Shown: in pieces, positions 32,460 through 44,400 of the stretch
Position numbering within the stretch: position 1 is the stretch's first letter
Layout: every line of letters starts with the position of its first letter
Source of the DNA: Gigaspora margarita
Lineage: Eukaryota; Glomeromycota; Glomeromycetes; Diversisporales; Gigasporaceae
Length of the DNA: 64,000 bases
Assembly: GCA_009809945.1 (NCBI GenBank)
Contig: WTPW01000846.1
Location: forward strand, 44,469-108,468
Direction of reading: 5' to 3'
Notes under the pieces: model-generated
The model's database searches: none
Told to the model about the DNA's origin: nothing
Seen by the model: the letters and a program-made list of their open reading frames with translations, nothing else
Position numbers and translations under genes: made by a program

Positions 32460-35400
32460 AGAGTAAGTATATAATTTATTTATAAGATAATGTACACCAA
32501 TCGAATTCTCTATTAATATTACATCTTTGTTTTTAACTTGTTAAATTACCAGTTTGTAAGTATTTAGTTTATTCAAAAAAACAAAGTATTCATTTTATAG
32601 TCAATAGAATTCTTTATTAAGTATTACTTCTTGTTCTTTCACTTATGTATTAAATTACCAGGGCGTAAGTATATAGCTTATTTAAAAAAACAAAGGCTCC
32701 ATTTTGTTGTCAATAGAATTCTCTATTAAATATTACTTCCATTCTCTTATTTAAATTACCAGGCAGTAAGTATATAGTTTATTCATAAAATTTGTACATA
32801 ATTTATAGTCAATATAATTCAACTATTGCTTTATTCCTTCACTTACCTGCTAAATAACAGAGCGTAAATATTTATAGTTTATTCAAAAAACAAAGGATAC
32901 ATTTTATCGCAATAGAATTCTCTATTAAATATTACTTCTTTGTTCTTTCACTTCTGTGTTAAATTATCAGGAAGTAAGTATATAGTTTATTCATAAAATA
33001 TGCACATATTTTATCATCAATAAAATTCTCAATTAAATATTCCTTCCATTCTTTCATTTTAAATTACTAGGAAGTAAGTATATCTTTCTTTATTAAATAA
33101 TTACATTATATCATTAATCGAATTCTCTATTAAATATTACTTTTTCGTTCTTTCATTTACGTGTCAAATTACCAGCCCGTAAATATAAAGTTATTCAAAA
33201 AACAATGTACACATTTTATTGCCAATAGAATGCTCTATTAAATATTATTTCTCAATTCTTTCACTTATGTTTAAATTACCAGATCGTAAGTATATAGTTT
33301 ATTCAAAAAACAATGTATTGTCAATATATTCTCTATTTACAATCCTCTGTTCTTTCACTTTAAATAACCAGATTGTAAGCATATCATTCATTCTTAAAAT
33401 AATCTACACATTTTTTATCGTCAATATACTTCTCTATTTACTATTCTCTGTTCTTTCACTTTAAATTACCAGATCGTAAGCATATCATCCATTCTCTACA
33501 AATTATTATCGTCAATATAGTTCTCTATTAAATATTATTTCTCTGTTATATCACTTACATGTTAAATTATCAGCTCGTAAGCAATTAGTTTATTCATAAA
33601 ATAATGTCACATTTTATCGTCAATAGAATTTTCTGTTAATGTTGATTTTAGTTCTCCGTCTATCAGTAAAGTTGATGCCCGAAGACCACGTACTACCCAA
33701 TGTACAAATTGTCAAAAATCTAAAATAAGATGCGAAATGGATAACAATAGCACCTGTAGGAACTGTAGAAATTGTGGTCTCCCCTGTATAATTGTCCCGG
33801 AAAAAAAACGCGGGCTAAAGACTAGGCCAAAGGCTAGGCCAAAGGCTAGGCCAAAGGCTAGGCCAAAGGCTAGGCCAAAGGCTAGGCCAAAGACTAAGCC
33901 AAAGACTAGGCCAAAGACTAGGCCATCTGGAATTATCGAAGTTAAATCCGCCGTGTCAATCATTGGCCAGGGACAAATGCCAGATGATCAAAACACCTAC
34001 GAGCAAGTATATAGTTCATTCATAAAATAATGTACACATTTTATCGTCAATAGAATTCACTATTAAATATTACTTCTCTGTTCTTACATTTTAAACTTAA
34101 ATTACCAGTTAGTAAGTATAATATAATCATAAATTAATGTACGCATTTTATCACTATTGAACATTAACTTCTTTGTTTTTTACTTTAAATTACCAGTTCG
34201 TGAGTATAGTATATTCATAAAATAGAATACGCATTGTATCGTCAATAGAATTCTATATTAAATATTACTTCTCTGTTCTTACATTTTAATTTACCAGGAA
34301 GTAAGTATTATATAATTATAATTAATGTACGCATTTTATCATCAATAGAATTTTCTATTAAATATTGTTTTTCTGTTCTTCCATTTTAAATTTCTAGTTT
34401 GTAAGTATAGTATATTCATAAAATAATGTAAGCATTGTACCGGTAATAGAACTCTCATTAAATATTACTCTGTTTTCACTTTAAATTACCCAGTTAGTAA
34501 GTATATAGTACAGTATATTCATAAAATAATGTTATCATCAATAGAATTCACAATTATATATTGCTTCACTGTTCTTCTATTTTAAATCAACAGTCCGTAA
34601 GTATAAAATATTCGTAAAATAATGATCGCATTTTATCAGCAATAGAATTCTGTATTATATATTAACATTTTTTTTTCACTTTAAATTACCAGTTAGTAAG
34701 TGCATAAAATAATGTAAGCATTGTATCGTTAATAAAATTCTCATTAATACTACTACTCTGTTTCTTTTTTTTTTTTATATTTTAAATTACCAGTTCGTGA
34801 GTATAATATGTTCATAAAATAATGTACGCATTGTATCATTCAATAGAATTCTCATTAAATATTACCTCTCTGTTCTTTCATTTTAAATTACCAGTTTGTG
34901 AGTATATAGTTTATTCATAAAATGATGTACGCATTTTATCATTAATAGAGTTCTTAATTAAATCTTACTTCTCTATTTCATTTTAAAGTAACATAGAGTA
35001 AGTAAAGTATATTCATAAAATAATGTACACATTGTATTGCTAATAGAATTTCCATTAAATATTATTTCTCTGTTCTTACATTTTAAATTACCAGGAAGTA
35101 ATTGTAATATATTCATAAAATAATGCTCGCATCTTGTCATCAATAGAATTCTCTATTAAATATTAACTTTTTTGTTTTTACTTTAAATCCCAGTTTGTAA
35201 GTAAAGTATATTCATAAAATAATGTACGCATTGTATCGTCAATAGAAGTCTCTATTAAATATTACTACTGTTCTTCCATTTTAAATTACCAGGAAGTAAG
35301 TATATAGTTTATTCATAAAATATAATATATTGTACACATTTTATCGTCAATAGAACTCTCTATTAAATTTTACTTAATTGTTCTTCCATTTAAATCACCA

Positions 35401-38400
35401 GTCCTAAATATAATATATTTATGTTCGCATTTTAACATAAATAGAATTCTCTATTAAATATTAACTTCATTGTTTTTTTACTTGAAATTATCAGTCTGTA
35501 AGTATAATATATTCATAAAATAATGTACGCATTTATCATCAATAGAATTCTCTATTAAAAATTACTTTCCGTTCTTACATTCTAAATTACCAGTACGTAA
35601 GTATAATATATTCATAAAATAATGTACACATTTTATCATCAATAGAGTTCTCTATTAACTATTACTTCTCTGTTCTTCCATTTTAAATTACCAGTTTGTA
35701 AGTATAGCATAATCATATAATAATGTATGCATTGTATCGTCAATAGAATTCACTATTAAATATTACTTCTCTGCTCTTCCATTTTAAATTACCAGGAGGT
35801 AAGTATAATATTCATAAAATAATGTACGCATTTTATCATCAATAGAATTCTCCATTAAATATTAACTTCTTTCTTCTCTGTTCTTCCATCTTAAATTACC
35901 AGTTCGTAAGTATAATGTATTCATAAATCATGTACGCATTTTATCATCAATAGAATTCACTATTAATATTACTTCTCTGTTCTTTCATTTTAAATTACCA
36001 GTCCGTAAGTATAATATATTCATAAAATAATGTACACATTTTATCATCAATAGAATTCTCTATTAAATATTACTTCTCTGTTCTTCCATTTAAATCACCA
36101 GTCTTACCAGTTTGTAAGTATAATATGGTATAAAATAATGTACGCATTTTATCGTCAATAGAATTCTCTATTAATATAGCTTCTCTGTTTTTTACTTTAA
36201 ATTAACAGTATGTAAGTATATAGTTCATTCATAAAATAATGTACACATTTTATCGTCAAGAGAATTCTCTATTAAATATTACTTCTCTGTTCTTACATTT
36301 TAAATTACTAGTTCGTAAGTGTAGTATATTCATAAAATAATGTACGCATTGTATCGTCAATAGAATTTCTATTAAATATTACTTTTCTGTTCTTAAATTT
36401 TTAAATTACCAGGGAGTAAGTATAATATATTCATAAAATAATGTACGCATTTTATCATCAATAGAATTCTCTATTAAATATTACTTCTCTGTTCTTCCAT
36501 TTTAAATTACTAGTTCGTAAGTATAGTATATTCATAAAATAATGTACGCATTCTATCGTCAATAGAATGCTCTGTTAAATATTGCTTCTCTGTTCTGCCC
36601 TTTTATTTTAAAGTATCAGTCTGTAAGTATAATATATTTATAAAATAGTGTATGAATTTTATCATCAATAGAATTCACTATTTTTTTCATTTTAAACTAC
36701 CAGGAAGTAAGTTTATAATTTATTCATAAAATAATGTATGCATTTTATCGTTAATAGAGTTCTTAATTAAATATTGCTTCCCTGTTCCATTTTAAAGTAA
36801 CATAGAGTGAGTAAAGCAATATATTATAAAATAATGTACAAATTTTATCATCAATAGAACTCTCTATAAAATATTACTTCTCTGGTCTTCTATGTTCTTC
36901 CATTTTAAATCACCAGTCCGTATGTATAATATATTCATAATGCACGCGTTTTATCGCCAATAGAATCCTCTATTTAATTTTAACTACTTTATTTTTTACT
37001 TTAAATTACCAGTTTGTGAGTATAGTAAATTCATAAAATAGTGTACGCATTGTATCGTCAATAGAATTCTCTATTAAATCTATTTCTTTGAAATAACCAG
37101 TCTGTATGTATAATATATTCATAAATTACATTTTATCGTCAATAGAATTCTCTATTAAATAATTACTTCACTGTTTTTACTTTAAATTACAGTGTGTAAG
37201 TATAGTATATTCATAAAATAATGTACGTATTGTATCGTCAATAGAATTCTCCATTAAATATTACTTCTCTGTTCTTTCATTTTAAATCACCAGTCCGTAA
37301 GTATAATATATTCATAAAATAATATACGCATTTATCATCAATAGAATTCTCTATTAAATATTACTTTTCTGTTCCATTTTAAATTACCAGGAGGTAAATC
37401 TATAGTTTATTCATAAAATAATGTACGCATTTTATCATTAATAGAGTTCTTAATTAAATATTACTTCTCTGGTCCATTTTAAAGTGACATAGAGTAAGTA
37501 AAGATTCTTAAAATAATGTACATCTTGTATTGTTAGTAGAATTCCATTAATGATTGCTTCTCTGTTTTTTCATTTTTAATTACCAGGGAGTAAGTATAAT
37601 ATATTCATAACACATTTTATCGTCAATAGAATTCTCTATTAAATATTTACTTCTTTGTTTTTTACTTTTAAATTACCAGTTCGTAAGTATAGTATATTCA
37701 TAAAATAATGTACGTAATGCATCGTCAATAGAATTCTCTATTAAATATTATTTCTCTGTTACATTTTAAATTACCAGTTCGTAAGTATAGTATATTCATA
37801 AAATAATGTACATAATGCATCGTCAATAGAATTCTCTATTAAATCTGTTCTTACATTTTAAATTACCAGTATGTAAGTACATAGTTTATTCATAAATAAT
37901 GTGCACATTTTATTTTCAATGAGTTCACAATTAAATATTTGTTTTTATTTTAAATTAACAGTACGTAAGTATATAATTTATTCATAAAATAATGTACGCG
38001 TTTTATCGTTAATAGAGTTCTCAATTAAATATTACTTCTCTGTTCCATTTTAAAGTACCAGTTTGTAAGTATATTATATTCATAAAATAATGTAAGTTAA
38101 TAGAATTCTCATTAAATATTCTCTATTTCTCACTTTAAATTGCAGTTAGTAAGTATATAGTAAATTATATTTATAGAATAATGTACACATTTTAACATTA
38201 ATAGAATTCTCTATTATTACTTCTCTGCTCTTTAATTTTTAATTACCAGTGAGTAAGTATATATTCATATACATTTTATCGTTTGTTTTTTTACTTTAAA
38301 TTACTAGTTCGTAAGCATAGTATAATCATAAAATAATTTACGCATTGTATCTTCAATATAATTCATATATATATATTACTTCTCTGTTCTTACATTTTAA

Positions 38401-41400
38401 ATTACCAGGAAGTAAGTATAATATAAATAATGTACGCATTTTATCGTCAACAGAATTCTCTTTTAAAAATTTCTTTTATCATTTCATTTTAAATTACCAG
38501 TTAGTAAGTATATAGTACATTCATAAAATAATATACACATTTTTTATCTCGATAGAATTCTCTATTAAATATTCTCTTTTTTAATTAAATAACTAGTTCG
38601 TGAGTATAGTATATTCATAAAATATGTACGCATTGTATCGTCAATAGAATTCATTATAAATATGACTTCTCTATTCTTAAATTCTAAATTATCAGTTCGT
38701 AAGTATGATATATTTATAAAATATTGTATGAATTTTATCTTCAAAGAATACTTTTTTAAATATTACTTCCGATCTTCCATTTTAAATTAACAGCATGTAA
38801 GTATATAGTTTATTCATAAAATAATGTACGCATTTTATCGTTAATAGAGTTCTTAATTAAATATTACTTCTCTGTTCCATTTTAAAGTAACATAGAGTAA
38901 GTAAAGTATATAATAAAATAATGTACACATTGTATTGTTAATAGAATTCCCATTAAATATTACTTCTCTGTTCTTTCATTTTAATACCAGGAAGTAAGTA
39001 TAATATATTCATAAATATTGTATCTTCAATAGAATTTTCTATTAAATATTACTTCACTATTCTTCCATTTTAAATTACCAGTTAGTAAGTATAATATATT
39101 TAAAAAATAATGCACTCATTTTATCATCAATAGAATTCACTTTTAAATATTGCTTCACTATTCTTCCATTTTAAATCATCAGCCCGTAAGTATATTATAT
39201 TCATAAAATAATGTACGAATTGTATTGTCAATAGAATTCACTATTAAATATTACTTCTTTGGTCTTCTATGTCTTCCATTTTAAATTACTAGTTCGTAAG
39301 TATAGTATATTCATAAAATAATGTACACATTGTATTATTAATAGAATTCCCATTAAATATTACTTCTCTGTTCTTACATTTTAATTACCAGGAAGTAAGT
39401 ATAATATATTCACAAAATAATGTACGCATTAATCGTTAATAGAATTCACTATTAATATATTACTTCTCTGTTTTTCCATTTTAAATTCTGACCCTTCATT
39501 TTAAATTAACAGTACGTAAGTATAATATATTTATAAATAATGTACACATTTTATCGTCAATAGAATTCTTTTTTAAATATTTCTTTGCTGTCATTTCACT
39601 TAAAGTACCAGTTAGTAAGTATATAATACGTTCATAAAATAATATATACATTTTTTATCTCGATAGAATTCTCTATTAAATACCACTTCTCTTTTTTTTA
39701 TTTTAAATTACTAGTTTGTAAGTATAGTATATTCACAGAATAATTTACGCATTGTATTGTCAATAGAATTCACAATAAAAATGACTTCTCTATTCTTACA
39801 TTTTTAATTACCAGTTCGTAAGTATAATATATTTATAAAATAATGTATGGATTTTATCATCTATAGAATTCTCTATTAAATATTACTTTTCTGGTCTTCC
39901 ATTTTAAATTAACAGCATGTAAGTATATAGTTTATTCATAAAATAATGTACGCATGTTATCGTTAATAGAGTCAATAGAATTCTCTATTAAAATGACTTA
40001 TTTTAAATTACCAGGAGGTAAGTATAATCTATTTATAAATTACATTTTATCGTCAATAAAATCCTCTATTAAATATTACTTAACTGTTCTTCCATTTTAA
40101 ATCATCAGGAGGTATGTATAATATATTCATAAAATAATATACGCATTGTATCGTTAATAGAGTTCACAATTTAATATTACTTCTCTGTTCCATTTAAAGT
40201 AACATAGAGTAAATAAAGTATATTTATAAATAATGTACACATTGTATCGTTAATAGAATTCCTATTAAATATTACTTCTCTGTTCTTTCATTTTAAATTA
40301 CCAGTTCGTAAGTATAATATATTCATAAAATAATGTACGCAATATAATTCTCTATTAAATATTACTTCTCTGGTCTTCCATTTTAAATTACCAGCCAGTA
40401 AGTGCAATATATTCATAAAATCATGTTCGCATTTTATCATCAATAGAATTCTCTATTAAATATTATTTTTCTGTTCAATTTTAAATTTTCAGGAGGTGAA
40501 TATATAGTTTATTCATAAAATAATGTACGCGTTTTATCGTTAATAGAGTTCTTAATTAAATATTACTTCTCTGTTCCATTTTAAAGTTACATAGAGTAAG
40601 TAAAGTATATTCTTAAAATAATGTACATATTGTATAGTTAATAGAATTCCCATTAAATATTACTTCTCTGTTATTTCATTTTAAATTACCAGTCGGTAAG
40701 TATAATATATTCATAAATAATGTACACATTTTATCGCCAATAGAATTCTCTATTAAATATTACTTCTCTGTTCTTACATTTAAATTACCAGGTTGTAAGT
40801 ATAACATATTCTTAATTTATGAATTTTATCATTAATAGAATTCTCTATTGAATATTAACCTTTTGCTTTTTACTTTAAATTACCAGTCCGTAAGTATAGT
40901 ATATTCATAAATTATACGCATTGTATCATCAATAGAATTCTCTATTGAATACATTGTATAATCCAAACATGGCGTCGAAACGAAACCTACCCGAAACTAG
41001 TTTCGGGACGGTTCTAATCCGAAACTAGTTTCTGATTTTTTTAAAAAACCGAAACTCCGAAACCCGAAACCCCGAAACTATAATCCGAAACCCAAATCTA
41101 TAATCCGAAACTCAAAAATATAATATTGAGGCTTATAAATTTATTATAAGGTTGCCTTATTTTTAATGAACCCAAAATATAAAATTATTTTTGAATAAAT
41201 TATAATATTATATAGATCTTTTTTTTTTAATTATGTTTTTGGCAATTTTTTTCACTACCTCGGTTTGTTCGGGGTTTTTTTTAAAGCTGGTCAACTTTAT
41301 TTTTATTATCATACCGTTATTACAACTGATTGCAAAATTCTAGGACGATAGAAAAAATTGCAATGATGAATTGATAAGTATTTTATGTCTTTTGATACCA

Positions 41401-44400
41401 ACAATTTATTTAATTCTGCGGTAACCTATCAATTCTATCATTAGTAGATATGGACGTACTAATTACTTATTATTACTTGATATTGTACCCAGTTTTTACG
41501 TAATAAGTAAAAATACTGATGCTTGCAAAAGCAACATTGATTGTCAGAATATAAACTTCGGAATTATACCTTTCATGTTGTACTTATGAATCATAACAAC
41601 AAAAAGGACTGCACGCATGCAATAAATTGTTGGATGCAGGAGATATATAACATACATATCAGTGCGATTAATTTATATTGAAGAGATACAGAGCATACAT
41701 CAGTGCATTTGATGTATAATTGAATGAGATATATAATACATTAATGCAATCAATGTTTTTGGTGTTCAGGTGAGTTTCGGTTCGAATGAGGTTTCGGGTT
41801 TCGGGTGAGGTTTCGAGTTTCGGATAATGTTTCGGAAGTTATAATCCGAAGCCCGAAACTTCGGATTTGGCACTAAAGGGTATCAGCACCAACTTTGGAG
41901 AGAATAAACAAATAAGTTATTGATGTTTTGGCAGTTTCGGGGTTTCGGTTGAGGTTTCGGGTTTCGGTCGAGGTTTCGGGTTTCGGGCGAGGTTTCGAGT
42001 TTCGGATAAGGTTTCGGAAGCTATAATCCGAAACCCGAAACTTTCGGAATCGCCAAAAAAGGTTTCGGTGCCATCTTTGGTATAATCAATAGGATTCTCC
42101 ATTTTATAGTCAATAGAATTCTCTACTAAATATTATTCTCTGTTCTTATATTTTAAATACCAGTTATAAGTAAAATATATCCATAAATAATACACGCATT
42201 GTATCGTCAATAGAATTCACTATTAAATATGACTTCTCTGTACTTCCATTTTAAATTACCAGTTTGTAAGTATAGTATATTCCTAAAATAATGTACGCAA
42301 TATAATTCTCTATTCCATTATAAATTACCAGCCAGTAAGTACAATATATTCATAAAATCATGTTCGCATTTTATCATCAATAGAATTCTCTATTAAATAT
42401 TACTTTTTTGTTCCATTTTAAATTACCAGGAGGTATAACATATTCTTAATGTATGAATTTTATCATCAATAGAATTATCTATTAAATATTAACTTTTTGT
42501 TTTTTACTTTAAATTATCAGTCCGTAAGTATAGTATATTCATAAATTAATATACGCATTATATCATCAATAGAATTCTCCATTAAATATTACTTCTCTGT
42601 TCTTCCATTTTAATTACCAGTCTGTAAGTATAATATATTAATGTATGATTTTATCGTCAATAGGATTCTCTATTAAATATGACTTCTCTGTTCTTCCATT
42701 TTAAATTACCAGTTAGTAAGTATAATTTATTCTTAAAATAATGTACGCATTTTATCATCAATAGAATTCTCTATTAAATATTACTTCTCTGTTCTTCCAT
42801 TTTAAATTACCAGTTAGTAAGTATAATATATTCTTAAAATAATGTACNNNNNNNNNNNNNNNNNNNNNNNNNNNNNNNNNNNNNNNNNNNNNNNNNNNNN
42901 NNNNNNNNNNNNNNNNNNNNNNNNNNNNNNNNNNNNNNNNNNCATTTTATCATCAATAGAATTCTCTATTAAATATTACTTCTCTGTTCTTCCATTATAA
43001 ATTACCAGTCCGTAAGTATAATATATCCATAAAATAATATACGCATTTTATAGTCAATAGAATTCTCTATTAAATATTAACTTCGATTTTACTTTAAATT
43101 ACCAGTTCGTAAGTATAGTATATTCATAAATAATGTACGCAATTTTTCGTCAATTAATATTACTTCTTTGTTCTTACATTTTCAATTTCTAGGAAGTAAT
43201 ATAATATATTCATAAAATAATGTACGCATTTTATCATCAATAGAATTCTCTTAAATATTACTTCTCTGTTCTTCCATTTTAAATTACTAGTTCGTAAGTA
43301 TCGTATATTCAGCATTGTATTGCAATAAAATTTAATATTAAATATTCACTGTTAAATTACCAGTCCGTAAGTATAATATTTTCATAAAATAATTTACGCA
43401 ATGTGTTGTCAATAGAATTCACTATTAAATATTATTTTACTGTTCCATTTTGAATTACCAGGAAGTAAGTATAATATATTCATAAAACAATATACGCATT
43501 TTATTATCAATAGAATTCTCTATTAAATATTCTTCCATTTTACCAGTACGTAAGTATAATATATTCATAGATAATATACGCATTTTATCGTCAATAGAAT
43601 TATCTATTAAATATTACTTCACTGTTCTTTCATTTTAAATTTCTAGTCTGTAAGTATAATATATTCATAAATCATGTACGCATTTTATCATCAATAGAAT
43701 TCTCTATTAAATATTACTTCTCTGTTCTTCCATTTTAAATTACCAGGAGGTAAATATATAGTTTATTCATAAAATAAAGTACGCATTTTATCGTTAATAG
43801 AGTTCTTAATTAAATATTACTTCTTTGTTCCATTTTAAAGTTACATAGAGTAAGTAAAGTATATTCATAAAATAATGTACATATTGTACTGTAAATAGAA
43901 TTCCCATTAAATATTGCTTCTCTGTTCTTACATTTTAAATTACCAGTCCGTAAGTGTAATATATTCATAAATAATGTACGCATTTTATCGTCAATGTAAT
44001 TTTCTATTAAATATTACTTCTATGTTCTTTCATTTTAAATTACCAGTCTGTAAGCATAATATACTCATAAGTAATGTATACATTTTATCGTCAATAAAAT
44101 TCTCTATTAATATTGCTTCTCTGTTTTTTACTTTAAATTACCAGCGAGTAAATATATAATATATTCATAAAATAATGTACACGTCAATAGAATTTCTCTA
44201 TTAAATATTACTTCTCTGTTCTTCTATTATAAATTATCAGCCCGTAAGTATAATATATTCATAAAATTATGTATGAATTTTATCATCAATAGAATTCTCT
44301 TTTAAATAATGCTTTAAATTACCAGATAGTAAGTGTAATATATTCATAAGTCAATTGAATTCTCTATTAAATATTAAATAATATTTTCACTTTAAATTGC

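Noticed and set aside
33712-33963. Minus-strand frame of repeated 'FGLAFGL'
   Set aside because: It is the antisense of the 12-bp repeat that encodes the Lys-Ala-Arg-Pro tail of the zinc-cluster exon.
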